This document shows, piece by piece, positions 34,336 through 46,126 of a stretch of 64,000 nt of DNA. The stretch lies in the NCBI GenBank assembly GCA_036768485.1, contig JAVLUZ010000771.1, positions 1 to 64,000 on the forward strand. The letters run 5' to 3'. Every line of letters begins with the position of its first letter. Position 1 is the first letter of the stretch. This DNA comes from Mermis nigrescens. Taxonomy: Eukaryota; Nematoda; Enoplea; Mermithida; Mermithidae. The notes under the pieces were generated by a model. The model had not been told where the DNA came from. It was given only the letters and a program-made list of their open reading frames with translations, and ran no database searches. Made by a program: the position numbers and the translations under genes.

Positions 34336-36430
34336 ATTTTATTACTTAATCACTTATGATTTCGCTGTATTGTGGACAAAAGATAAAAATCTAAAATCAT
34401 TTTCCTACTTTCAAACAACATCCTATACTTATTACGCTGCAGGTTTTTTAACATGGGGACATATAGGAACATATGATTAGGTGCCTGTCTATCAACACAA
34501 TGCACGTTAATTGAGTCTCGCAGCAAAGATTTTAGCTTGATTATACTATTTTGAAAAAGATTCATCATTCTACTGAAGTTTAAGAATAGTGCATTAATGA
34601 TAATAAAAATAATTATTTATTAAAGACGAGTCACAAACCTCTGAAATAAGAAAAATCTGATGAAACAATATGGAATACGGAGTTATCTATCGGCATTAGA
34701 AAATAGATGTATAATTCAAAGTTCACCTCTTCATACCTCAACAAAAACTGGCTGTAGAAAAGTTTAAAGGTCAGATTCGTTATTCTGACCTTACGGGGAA
34801 CATTTTTTTTAAATTCTTCATCCACGACGCAATGGGCGGAAAAAAATTTTTCAGTGTAAAGTTTAAACCTGCACTAATAACGCAATATCGATTGTAAAGA
34901 AAGAAAATAAATTTGACGTGTAGCGCTTAGGACGAGACACATTTTAAAGATAATTACCACGTTCTGTCTACTAAGTGGAGAATATGGCAGGAAGAAATAT
35001 TTTTTCGTCCGATACTCTTTACAATAAACCGCCTCTAAATTTGAAAATATTACTTTTTCGAAAAAATTTAAAAAAATCTCCCCTAGATTTTATAACTGTC
35101 TACCTTTTGAAACCAATCAGACTGCATAGAATGTAAAACTGAGTTAGATATGCTTGTGCACATGAAAACAGTAAAAAACCGTCTACTTTACACTCCTGTG
35201 CAACAAGTAATGAGTGTAAAGAAATTATAAGACCAGATTCGTAACCGACTAATCAGGGAAAACATTTTCAAAAAGAAAATTGGCCCTCCGCCGATCATTT
35301 GAATTTTTGGTGTAAACTTTACACTTGTGCTAATAACGCGATATTGGGTGTATAGAAACAAAATAAACTAGGATCTGTAACGCTAAGATCAGGGCACTTT
35401 TTTAGCATAATTAGCATGTTCCGCCTACTTAGCAGAGTAGCTGAATAAATTTTGTTTTTCGTCTCGAAGCCTTTACACTAAAACGATCGCAGATCAAGAA
35501 ATATTGCGTTAAAAGAGAAAAAAGGTCCTTGAGATATTGTAACCTCTACATTATACGCAAAGAGTAAAAAACCCGTATACTTTACATTTTTGTGCAACAA
35601 CTATTGAGTGTAAAGAAATTTTAAGTTCAGATTCGTAATTTACAACTCGGGGGCAACATTTTAAAAAAAATTAGCCCTCCGCAAATTATTTGATTTTTCG
35701 GTTTACACTTTACACACTCATTGCTAACATGATATTGAGTGTAAACAAAAAAAGACGGGCGGTCATCGAATTTTTTAATTATCCATCGATTAAAAAAAAT
35801 CGCACCTTCCAGGTATGTGCCTTTATTGCTGTGAGGGGGGCACAAATTTCGCACTCGCTGTGATGAACATATAAGAAAAAAGGATGGCCAAGTATATTAT
35901 AGGTGGCGCTATCGCGCTACCTATGATTTTGCAGAACAGAAGTTTTCCACATACAAACGTACTACCATTAAAAGGCTACAAACTGACCTTAACCGAATTT
36001 CTTAGCATTCAAAGGGGAGTTGGGTTCAGATTTTTAAAATCCGTTTTTGCGCCACTTCCTTTGTTTAGAAGTCAGGATAGGTCGAATAAATTCTCTGATT
36101 ATGAGTCTAAACATGATCTCAAGTCTAAAAATGTATCAGGAATCAAACGTGATGAGCCAGTTAGGCGCGTTTGTTTACACTCAAGAGCGGTGCAAGGTGG
36201 TTTACGTATAATACTTGTCTTCTGTCCATTGTAGAGTTAATTTTTTCATAAATGTTGATCGTAATATCAGAATTACAAATCCGACTAAAATATTCTTTAC
36301 ATTTTTGGTTGTGTAAAGTTTACACTGCAAATTAATTTTAGTTCTAGAGCCTTACGGAAGCTTTATTTTTTCAATATGTTCTACGTAACATCAGAATTAC
36401 GAATCTGACTGTCAGGTTTTTGTACACCTA

Positions 36431-36594
36431 TAGTCTGTTTCACACAACTTTGTTCATAAATTATAAAACTGTCTCCAACAATAAGCTGACAATTGAGATT
36501 CTAGCACTGATCTGATATATAATAATCGTAACCCTCGGTTAATTGTCTTTGAAAATTCTCAGAATTTATGCTCGAATTTATGTAAAACAGACTA
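36431..36594. mobile_element. Mariner-type MITE, TAGTCTGTTTCAC family
   Basis: tagtctgtttcacacaac at the left, cagacta inverse at the right, TA on both sides. It lies in the centre of the 10.6 kb palindrome and has no mirror copy, so it is younger. Confidence 0.85.
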
Positions 36595-38948
36595 TAGTAG
36601 TTGTGTAAAGTTTGCACTATTTATTTATTGTTAATGTGTACTTTACACTACACATTCATTTTATTTCCAAAGCGTTGCAAAACCTTAATTTTTCTTTAAA
36701 TATGTTCCGTAAGGTCAGGATTACGAATCTGACTGTATGTTTTCTTTACGCCCATTCGTTATGTAAAGTTTACACTGAAAATTAAATTCAGTTTCAAAGC
36801 ATTGCTGAAGCTTAATTTCTTCAAAATGTTTCATGTAACGTCAGGATTACGAATCTGAGCGTAAGTGTTCTTTGCACCCAATATTTGCGTAAATTTTATG
36901 CTGAACACCTTTGATATGTTTAAATAAGGTAAGGTTGTCTTGCTTAAAAAAGATAATGCTGATGTTCAGGACAATATTGTTTTCCGCATTCTTGGACTGC
37001 TGTCATTATTGTGGCATCAGTTCTACATCAGAAAGACGCTGAATTTATGCATTTTATTAATGGAATTTTTTCTTATGCCGCTGATTCTTCTAGTTTAAAT
37101 ATTAGGAGTAATTGATCGAAGGCTTTCGAAATCTGTTAATGCTATCGTCAAAACGAACAGCTTGTGATAAAAGCAAACGTACGAGTATATTCATACAAGC
37201 AATGCAACAGCTCGAAATTTCGAATGGGGGTTCCCGACTATTTGAGGGGAGAGGGGTTTGTGCCAAAGACGGCCAAAAAACACCTAAAAACGGTCAAAAA
37301 TTTAATTTTATTCAAAAATCGTGAAAGGGGATATCAAATTTTTATTCTGATTTTAGGGAATGGGAGGCGACTAACTCTGTGTGGTGGGGAATCACTAATA
37401 CCCCTGTTACGAGTAAATGTGTTATTTTATTAGGTTCAATGTCGTTAACAATTGGAGTCATTATTAAAATCGTGCGAAAGCTTCTAAATTCGCATTAAGT
37501 CCTGTTTGAAGTATTAATTTTGCCGTATTTTACTCAGAAAACTTTCTGTTCTCCTTAGCATTCAAACCCCTTAAAGTCTCGTTTGGATTCAAGGTGTGTA
37601 CAAGCGCATGTGCACCTGGGTAGATTTTCAGGCCAACCTGAGGGTGAGTCAGTCAGAAAAAGCTCTTTAGTCCGTGTTAACGTTATCACAGCGTAAAAAC
37701 AGACCTGATTGACAGTTTTTGGTCGATTTCTAGCACTTGTTGAAAAACTAGTGATTTTTTCCACCGTTTTTGACCTTCCTTTAAAAATTATCGCTTTTGT
37801 AGTAGGGCTCTAGAGAGCCCAAAACCTTCTTCAAAGTGAATGCATAAGTAAATTATCTTACTGCAAGTCCTGTGTATGGAAGAACCTAGAAGCTCTTGAT
37901 CTATACACATATGAATATACGTAGGATGTACTACGTTTTTATCGTAGGTAGCGCGATAGCGCTACCTATAATATAGTTGGCCTCCTTTTTTCTTATATGT
38001 TTATTACAGCGAGTGCGAAATTTGTTCCCCCCTCACAGCTATAACGGCATACATCTGGGAGGTGCGGTTTTTTTTAATTGATGGATAATTAAAAATTCGA
38101 TGTCGGTCTTTTTTTGTTTGTTTACACTCAATACCGAGTTAGCAATGAGCGTGTAAAGTGTAAACCGAAAAATCAAATAATTTACCGAGGGCCAATTTTT
38201 TTCAAAATGTTGCCCCGAGCTGTAGATTACGAATCTGACCTTAAAATTTCTTTACACCCGATGGTTGTTGCGCAAAAGTGTAAAGTATACGTGTTTTTTA
38301 CTCTTTGCGTGTCCTTCAGCTTATCTAAGTCAGTTCTGGTTTCTGTGCAGTCCAATCAGTTTTATAATGTAGAGGGTTGCAAAATCTCAAAACCAATTTT
38401 TTTGTTTTTCTTATAATGCAATATTTCTTCATTTGTGATCGTTTTAGTGTAAAGGGTTCGAGACGAAAAACGATATTTCTTCAACTACTCCGCTAAGTAG
38501 GCGGAACATGCTAATTATGCTTAAAAGGTGCCCTGACCTTAGCGTTACAGATCCCAGCTTATTTTGTTTCTATACACCCAATATTGCGGTATAAGCACGA
38601 GTGTAAAGTTTACACCGAGAAGCATTTTTGCGCCCAGAGCGTCGTAGATGATGAATTTTTTTAATGTTCTCCGTAAGGTCAGAATAACGAATCTGAACTT
38701 TAAACTTTTCTACAGCCAGTGTTTGTTGAGGTAGGAAGAGGTGAACGTTGAATTATACCTACACCTATTTTCTAATGCCGATAGATAACTCCGTATTGCA
38801 TATTGTTTGAACAGATTTTCCTTATTTCAGAGGTTTTTGGCTCTCTTTAATAAATAATTATTTTTATCATCATAAATGCACTATTCTTAAACTTCAGTAG
38901 AATAATGAACATTTTTCAAAATAGTATAATGAAGCTGAAATCTTCCGA

Positions 38949-39034
38949 TATGTCGAGTTAGCGCAGTGGATGACAACTCCGTTCTCGGATGCGGTCTTAA
39001 GAAAAGAATGATGGTTCGAATCTTCTGAATGCTG
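38949..39034 (+). ncRNA. tRNA-like sequence, copy in right arm
   Basis: The A-box-like ttagcgcagtgga and the B-box ggttcgaatc are spaced as in a tRNA gene. The acceptor stem pairs poorly and the anticodon arm (ccgttctcggatgcgg) is too long. It is probably an inactive tRNA-derived (SINE-head-like) module of the repeat family. Confidence 0.45.
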
Positions 39035-40108
39035 ACTTTTTTCATTTTTTTAATTCTCTTGGCAAAACCATGCACTTCATTTAACTTATTCGTCTATTTA
39101 GGTTCTGCAGATAGCACTTTTTTGTTTTTTAAATTTCGCCTCATTTCTCGAATTGGAGTATGAAGAGTGCGAAAATCTGGGGGTGAAAAGACACATTTTG
39201 GCCGAGTTTTCGACTTGTTTATGTCTGCCAACAACTCCGGTTATGAGATTTAGGAAATTTTTTCTGACAGATATGTACTACGGATCAAGGGCTATCTTGT
39301 GCTTACCAGCAAACTTTTCTACAATCAATACGCAGTTAATACCAGGGTTTTAAACTTTACACTCTAGTGGATGAGTAAAAAAACAGATTTTGTCCAAGAT
39401 TTCTCTGCAAACTTTTTCGGTTATGAGTTGGGATGAATTGAATAAAATAGAAATAAAGTAACTTCTAATGGCTACACGTCGAAGCAAGCCGCGTTCGAAA
39501 AAACGTAATATTGAGTTGTTTATGGGGTGTAAAGTTCGAAATCTGAGGTGTAAAGTGGGCGAAAAAACAGGGTTTTTTTCGTATTTTCATTGGTCAATCA
39601 TATCAAATATTTTGCGGAACATAAGTTTGGCACATACAAACGTACTACAATCAAAGGGCAACAAACTGGCCCGAACCGAATTTATTTACATTCAATGGGG
39701 CGTTAGGTTCAGATTTTTAAAGTTTAAAATGTGGTGGACAGTGGAAAATACGTGTTTGTACATTTTTTGTTCGCCACTTTCTCTATTCAGAAGTCGGGCG
39801 AGGTCGAATAGGATAAAAATAAAGTACTTTCTAAGGGGTACGCGTCACAGCGAATTGCGTTTGTACATCAGTATTTAGCTTTTTCGGGAGGTGTAAAGTC
39901 AAAAAAATGGGGGAGTTAAACGTGTTTCTGTCTTGTTTTTTTCTGTCAAGTTCTGGGTTATGAGTCTGGACATAATCTCAAGTCTAAAAATGAACCATAA
40001 ACCAAATGTGATACGCCAGTTTGTTTGCACAAAACAGTGGTGTAAAGTGGTTGACATGTGATATTTATTTTTTTGATGTACTGAAATCACGCTAATTAAA
40101 AGTAGTGT

Positions 40109-40875
40109 ACTAGCAAAGAAAAATGGTCCGATGGAACAAAAAAGATGAATATACTTGGAATTGTGGATTATTAAGGATGTAAAAGGAGGGGACTAGGAAA
40201 ATTCTACTTAAAGTCGCAAAATCTGCTAAAAATCACACTTTCTCTAAGCAACGCTAAAAATCGAAGTATATTCTGCGGCCTCTAAAAAAGTGTCTTTTTT
40301 AAATAACGTTCAAAGTTTCAGATAAGAGTGTATAAATGGAATCTGTAATGTTTATTTTTTTAAATTGCTGGCAAGTAGCAACGCTGACTAGCTTCGTATC
40401 CTGATTGATAGAAAACTAAGTGGTATTGTATTTAAAGTTGTTTTATTTTGTTTTGAGCATTAAAGCAAGCAAAGCAGGGGCCGATTGATTAGTGCACACA
40501 ATCGTTAAGGGCGTGCTAGTGTACCTACATTTAGTCTGTTTCAAGTCATCAAGTCAACTTACGCGTTTCCTACTGTTTTAAACCATTCATTCAATTGGCT
40601 TATAAAGACTGTCAGTTTACTCAACATCATTTCCCATAGTTACTGCGTAGCTAATGTGCTGCTTTTTCAATCATTTTATGGTTAAATATTTATTTTAATC
40701 TGTTGGCCGCAGAATATACTTCGATTTTTAGCGTTGCTTAGAGAAAGTGTGATTTTTAGCAGATTTTGCGACTTTAAGTAGAATTTTCCTATTCCCCTCC
40801 TTTTACATCCTTAATAATCCACAATTCCAAGTATATTCATCTTTTTTGTTCCATCGGAGCATTTTTCTTTGCTAG
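40109..40875. repeat. Terminal module, copy 2 (right end of 10.6 kb element)
   Basis: Starts ctagcaaagaaaaatgg and ends ctttgctag, with TA on both sides. Its last bases (ttttctttgctag) lie only 15 bases before the exon acceptor at 40890 and form a pyrimidine tract plus AG. Confidence 0.9.
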
Positions 40876-40890
40876 TATTGAAATGTTTAG

Positions 40891-41935
40891 GTACAGGTAC
40901 ATGATAAGAGACGCATCTCTGTTTCGCTCAATCTTACTTAAGATTGCTGCATCGAAATCGGCTCTAGGTACGGATCAAGATCTGCCTTTCTTTCCTCCAA
41001 GGCTAAGGGACTATATCGAGCTGTTTCCAACGCGACTTTTGTCAGAAAGTCAAGCGGAGCGCTTGGCACACTCAGCGAATCCCAGTTGCAGCTTCGGTAA
41101 TAAGGGCAGCGTCGATCAAATGCAAGTTCAGTTGTGTCGAATATTGGTCATGCCCAACTACTTCTTAGTAACACTCACACAGTACGTGGAAGATTTTGCG
41201 AGTAATAGTATCATTTCCAATTATGATAGACAGCTTTACGAAAATACTGTGCTCTTTCTTCTCATACAATTAGCGCAAGTCTTGATACATTTAGAATCGA
41301 AGATGATTGACTGGCTACCGAAGAATCTTGATGGTTTTGTCATAAGCATTAGATCTAAAAAAGTAGTACCCCATCTATTCTTGGAGCCGAATATAATAGA
41401 TTCGTACAGGAAAAATTCACGAACCACCGCAGGAGCAGCAGTACCATCTCAATTTCTTTCTCTGACACACGTCTTCAGGATGATATCGGATGCTTTATTT
41501 AAGCCGGACTTAAGCTCAAGATTGATTTTGCCTCACCGACGAAAGGTTACTAGAACATCTCGCCTATCGATTTTTCGTTCTGTGATCAGGACTACTTCAA
41601 AATTACTCGAGTCGGAGAACATCAGTGTACTACAAGATGTCAGCGATATATTTAATCTTGTGTATTTTTCGAAAATGTTGAAGGGCAAGGCGAAAGGCCG
41701 ATTCAATAACAAATCTTCGGTCCAAATATGGTTGGACGAGCAAAGGTTGCAATTAGCCGAACGTACTCTAATTAATTACCTAGAACTGAATGAAAAAATT
41801 TCGCCGATCAGAAGAAAAAAGACGCAAGACTCACTGAGAAATTGGTACAAATTTACATTTATTTCGAATGTTTCGCCTGACCGCATATTGCAGTGCTTTA
41901 ACATTTATTTTTCTCATACACTCGTGTGTATTTGA
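40891..41935 (+). CDS. Kinase-like C-lobe and tail, PEAK/PRAG (NKF3) type pseudokinase
   Basis: The frame is open from before 40883 to TGA at 41933-41935; acceptors at 40890, 40896 or 40874 are possible. Near residues 130-150, LLIQLAQVLIHLESKMIDWLPKNLDGFVI occupies the place of the LLQL..GLxHL...HRDLxxENLL catalytic loop, but the HRD Asp and the Asn are gone. There is no DFG. The end reads VQIWLDEQRLQLAERTLINYLE...SLRNWYKFTFISNVSPDRILQCFNIY, which aligns well with the WLDxxRAxL...LEDWLxxQYLA....LLxxL tail of PEAK1/PRAG1 proteins. Those act as scaffolds in cytoskeletal tyrosine-kinase signalling. An AATAAA follows at 41941. Family assignment is from memory. Confidence 0.6.
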
Positions 41936-42119
41936 ACTAAAATAAACTCTAGTCGACTTAACTTATTCCGTCAGTTAGGTACCTATCTAAAAGGAAATCT
42001 GGGCAAAATTACAGCATGTGCAGATATACATATAAGAATATGTGCAGTACATATAAAAATGTGAGAGGAAGCCGTTGCTGAGGAGTCAGAACAGTTGAAA
42101 ACTAATTGGCTAGCCAGAC
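41936..42119. other. Presumed 3' UTR and flank of the pseudokinase gene
   Basis: aataaa at 41941-41946, followed by AT-rich sequence with no other feature. Confidence 0.4.
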
Positions 42120-42275
42120 CACACATGGACGTGGGGGGTTGGAGGGTTTGTATCTCATGGAAATGGAAAACCCTCGCAGATTAGCTGTAGACCCCAGAAT
42201 CCTATTTTTAGTAGCAGTTTTGACGATTTGACCTATCCTGATCCCCCTCCAGAATTTTGATGCAGCCCATGTGTG
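42120..42275. mobile_element. hAT-type MITE, short CAYACSTGGGC subfamily
   Basis: Starts cacacatggacgtgg and ends gcagcccatgtgtg. Flanks agccagac and gcctggac match at five of eight positions. A member of the 250 bp gcacgt family follows directly (about 42286-42528). Confidence 0.75.
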
Positions 42276-42567
42276 GCCTGGACTAGACTTGCACGTGGGT
42301 AATTGAGGGGTTTACCTCCAGCATGGAAATATAAGAAATTTTCAATAAAAAAACTTGGCATATAGGCCAAAAATTGATGAAAATCGAGGATTTCCTTCAA
42401 AAGTGCTTAAAATTGACCAGAAACTGTGAAATGGCGTAATTTTGAGGCTACTAGTCTTTGAGGTCATTTCGGGCCAAAAAACTCACGGTTCGACACCCCA
42501 GATCGACTAACCCCCACCGTCCATGCTGTACTTCTTTGAACGTACCTACCTCAATAAGTATGTTTCG

Positions 42568-42910
42568 TTAGTCGCAGTAGCGGATCCAGGATTTTCTGAC
42601 AGGGGCGGACCTCAAATTTCCCAAATAAATCAAAAATTGTTCTGAAACTTCGTCCATTATACTCAAAATGGCGGTTTTTTTACCGTTTTTTAGAACGCAA
42701 ATCATATCTGGTGTGGAAAAAAGTTTTGAATTTTCGAAAATTATACATGAAAAACTCGCAAAATTAATGCAAAAATCGACACAAAGCGCCGAAAAGTGCT
42801 CGAGAAATCATTGTAGGAACTACAAAAATTTTTTTGTTCAAAACTACTCTTTTGAAGCAGAAAATATTGTTTTTAGAGCGTCAAGAAAGTCAGCAAGTGT
42901 CATTAATGAA
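42568..42910. mobile_element. Left part of a hAT derivative
   Basis: cagtagcggatccaggatttt matches the left end of 5543-6297, and an aaagcgccgaaaa module follows. The right end was not found. Confidence 0.5.
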
Positions 42911-42963
42911 TACTAATGTAATTCGGGAAGCCCAAAAACTGGGAAGGTTAGAAGACCCGCCAC

Positions 42964-43223
42964 CACACCTGGGCGTGGGGGTTTGGGGTATGCACCCCCC
43001 AGAAACCAAAATACCCCCCCAGAAATCAAAATACCCCCCCAGAATTCAATTTTTGAAAATTTTTTTCGTTTTTTTTTGCAATTTTTTGATGCCAATGGAT
43101 AGTGCTTGACGAGAAACGTCGAAAAATGGTGTTTTTATCACCATATCACCATTTTAAAGGCCATTTTTTGACCTTCAAAAAATCTTGCACCCGCCCCCAG
43201 AAATTTCTTGCTGCCCACGTATG
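42964..43223. mobile_element. hAT-type MITE, CAYACSTGGGC family, full length
   Basis: Starts cacacctgggcgtgggg, ends gctgcccacgtatg. TSD cccgccac/accgccac (one mismatch) at 42956-42963 and 43224-43231. The core gatgccaatggatagtgc is intact. Confidence 0.92.
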
Positions 43224-43509
43224 ACCGCCACTGGCCAGCGTTGGGTTGCCTTTGCAAGCCAAACCAGTGCTAAATTACCATGAATAACCGCATTATTGAA
43301 AATTGGAGATGAAACGTCATCTCGACGGGTTAAATTGGTTTAAATGATTAACCGTTTCTTAAGCATGGTAGAGTTTTCAGTAGGTGAGCATAAAGCGCAA
43401 AAAAAGGCGCAAAAGCTAGAATAGCAGCATAAATACCAGCGCATGAGCTCGATGAGCGTGTAAGTGCCGCCTCACTTAAGGCCCATTCATACTTCGTCCG
43501 ACACGGCAT

Positions 43510-43622
43510 GCCGGATCGGTGTAGTCCCAGCACTGTCACCATTCCCAACATTGCCACCGCGAGTCCCAACATTACCACCGTCCCAACACTGCCACCGCGA
43601 GTCCCGACATTGCCACCACGAG
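43510..43622. repeat. Minisatellite cccaacattgccaccgcgagt
   Basis: Five or more units of about 20 bp, reading cccaacaytgccaccgcgag. Related units lie at 43868-43940, 45852-45890 (inverse) and 55165-55260 (inverse: gttgggactgttgggac). Frames through it are spurious. Confidence 0.85.
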
Positions 43623-43867
43623 CAAAGCTGGGTAGCACAAAAATTCAGGGGGGTTGTGCAAAGGTAAAAAAAGGGTCCTAAAATGGTGGTATGGCGAAAA
43701 ACACCATATTCTAACGTTTCTCATCGAGCCTTTCCAATGACATCAAAAAATTGCGAAAAAAACATGCAATTTAAAAATTGAATTCTGGGGTATTTTAGTT
43801 TCTGGGGGAGGTATTCGGTCTTCAGGGGGTTGCATACCCCAAACCCTCCTCCCCACGCTCATGTATG
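43623..43867. mobile_element. hAT-type MITE inserted into the minisatellite
   Basis: Diverged ends caaagctgggtagcac and cacgctcatgtatg. The exact TSD accacgag is at 43615-43622 and 43868-43875. Minisatellite units continue on both sides. Confidence 0.88.
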
Positions 43868-44019
43868 ACCACGAGTTCCAACATTGCCATCGTCCCAACA
43901 TTGCCACCGCGAGTTTTAACATTCACACGGCAAGTCGTACATCAACATTGTCGGGGAAAGGGGGTTAAACGCCGTCGAAATTGAATTATTCAGAATCCGG
44001 CAGGCCTCCCAGAATAATA

Positions 44020-44034
44020 ATAATAATAATAATG

Positions 44035-44077
<43 letters not shown>

Positions 44078-44690
44078 TAAATAATAACAATATTAATAAT
44101 GTAGGAGTGCTACTACACAGCTAGAAATGCCTACTTTTAAGTTTAACCCGTGAGGTTGATGTTTCATTGTTTCTCAATATTATTCAATACTTTGCGCAGT
44201 TGTGAGCAAGAGCCCGAGTAGTCGATTAGTACTACACACGCGAATCAGAGCGGAAGATCCGGGAAACCGGTGCGGGTAAAATTTTGCTCACGTAACGGTG
44301 GGAGGCGGCGCCCCGTTACAATTGGAGGTCCCAGAGTTCGTTCTGTGGGGTTGTCTGCGCTTACGCTTTCTCCTAAAGGGGGAGGAGTGTAGCAGGAGTG
44401 CTACTACACGGCTAGAAATGCCTACTTTGAAGTTTAACCCGTGAGGTTGATGTTTCATTGTTTCTCAATATTATTCAATACTTTGCGCAGTTGTGAGCAA
44501 GAGCCCGAGTAAAGTACTACACACGCGAATCAGGGCGGAAGATCCGGGAAACCGGTGCGGGTAAAATTTTGCTCACGTAACGGTGGGAGGCGGCGCCCCG
44601 TTACAATAATAGTAATAATAATTATAATAATGATAATAATAATAGCAATAATAATAATAATGATAATAATAATAATAATAATAAATGATA
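44020..44690. repeat. (AAT)n microsatellite split by a TRIM element
   Basis: aat repeats run from about 44018 to 44099 and resume at 44606-44690. The interruption is the miniature LTR element 44100-44605. Confidence 0.93.
44100..44605 (+). mobile_element. Miniature LTR retrotransposon (TRIM)
   Basis: Two direct repeats of about 220 bp, 44100-44320 and 44388-44605, both start tgtag and end gttaca, the TG...CA rule of LTRs. The first continues into attggaggtcccagagttcg, a primer-binding-site candidate complementary to a tRNA 3' end (its inverse contains gttcgaactc-like T-arm sequence and ends in CCA). The second is preceded by aaagggggaggag, a polypurine tract. Only 67 bp lie between the LTRs, so there is no gag or pol. 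A 4 bp ataa flanks both sides, though inside AAT repeats this is weak. The LTRs differ at few positions. Plus orientation follows from PBS and PPT. Confidence 0.9.
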
Positions 44691-44939
44691 ATTACAATAA
44701 TTCTTATTACTTTTGACAAAAATTAAGAAATTTATACGATTTTGGTGATTTATTTCAAATTAGTTATTCCGAATTTCTATAAAAATTGTTAGTCATATTT
44801 GCATCCACACTTGGGCATAGGGGGTGATAGAAGATATTACTCCAACTAAGGTTTTTCAAGTACAGGTACTGCCACGTTGTTTTGAGTATGAAAAATAAAT
44901 AATTCTGCACAATGCATCAGAAGATTGATGCATTCATCC

Positions 44940-45525
44940 TGTTCCATCTAAGTATCACTGATTTAGTTTCCCTGCCATTGAGTCAATACTGATCGATAAA
45001 TGATGAAACTTCACAGGAATCATTCCTAGGCATTAGAATTTATTCTTACCAATTTTCATCACATAATATAAACCAGGTCAATAATTATAAACTTCAACGT
45101 GATCATCACCATTTTCAATCATTTTGTGTAGGCGTTGATGATATTCTAAAAATCGCCACTATGATCACCTGATTTGTCACAGTGTGACTTTTTCCTTTGG
45201 GGCTTTATTAAATCAAAGGTCTATACCACACGTCCAACAAACATTCCTTAGTTGAAGAATCGAATAATTCAAGAATTCGATGAAGTTACAGTAGAAATGC
45301 GGGAAAAGGTTTTTTGGAATATCGTCAACGCCTACACAAAATGATTGAAAATGGTGGTGATCACGTTGTAGTTTATAATTATTGGCCTGGTTTATATAAT
45401 GTGATGACAATTGGTAAGAATAAATTCTAATGCCTAGGAATTATTCCTGCAAAGTTTCATTATTTATCGATCAGTATTGACTTAATGGCAGGAAAGCTAA
45501 ATCAGTGATACTTAGGTGGACCCTG
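44940..45525. repeat. Inverted repeat with transposase-like centre
   Basis: Arms at about 44940-45155 and 45310-45525 (markers aagtatcactgatttag, aattctaatgcctaggaat, tgtgtaggcgttgatga and inverses). In the right arm, plus-strand frames read VEMREKVFWNIVNAYTK and, shifted, YRQRLHKMIENGGDHV, which looks like the end of a DDE transposase. The family is not identified. Confidence 0.75.
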
Positions 45526-46126
45526 TTTATTACTCAAATTTGCGCTGTCCAGAAGACAAAAGCTATACAAAAATGATAAATTTGGCGCGAATCGCCAGAA
45601 AAGTTTTGGCTTATTAGATTAAAGTGTGTTAGAATTTATTCTGGCAGTCTTTCAAATGCGTTTCAAGAATTTTCAACTTTTTCTTTTTGGGAGACCCTCG
45701 TAAAAATTATTTGTATCTCCAAAATTTCTAGGGACTTGTCCTCCCAATTCCCCATGATAGCTATGTGCCTGGTCTGCCGGATTCTGGGGATTTGAATTTT
45801 AAAGGGGTTTAAATCCCTTTCCCGACAACGTCCATGTATGACTCGCTGTATGAATGTTGGAACTCGCAGTGGCAGTGTTGGGACACGATCGCCGGATCGT
45901 GCCGGACTCATGTCGGATACGGCAGTGTCTTGTACGAGTCCAGCAGGATACGGCATGCCGTGCCGTGCTGTGTCGGACCGTCGTTCTAACTTCCATTTAT
46001 ACATCATCCGGCTTCATCCTGCTGAAAATCGATGCATGGATTGCCACAAACATTGATTTTTATATTGTCACTCTGTCCAGCCGCATTTTTTACTGTTGTG
46101 TTGCTTGTATTGTAATTAGTGGATAC

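Larger units (their letters stand above)
30284..40875. mobile_element. 10.6 kb TA-flanked palindromic element
   Basis: Both ends are the same module of about 770-790 bp in opposite sense, starting ctagcaaag and bordered by TA. Inside, long inverted matches link 32110 with 39825 (cgacctcgcccgacttctga), 31915 with 40040, the tRNA-like sequences at 34.3 and 39.0 kb, and 35902 with 37970 (gcgctatcgcgctacct). Arms are about 5 kb around a centre near 36-37 kb. The left arm has gained the hAT at 32603-33631 and the centre has gained a mariner MITE. Many gtgtaaa/tttacac motifs occur throughout. No transposase was found, so it is non-autonomous. A second copy starts at 58298. Confidence 0.7.

Noticed and set aside
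35884..36234. 116-residue open frame starting MAKYIIGGAIALPMI
   Set aside because: The start lies in a repeat of the palindromic family (also at 62153, where the frame soon diverges), so it is not conserved as protein.
31200..36900. Regularly spaced gtgtaaactttacac palindromes suggesting a CRISPR-like or operator array
   Set aside because: Spacing is irregular and the spacers are diverged copies of one another; this is an old 270 bp tandem repeat in eukaryotic DNA.
43348..43667. Overlapping open frames with HCHRESRHCH or GLAVAMLGMV patterns
   Set aside because: They are translations of the cccaacattgccaccgcgag minisatellite.
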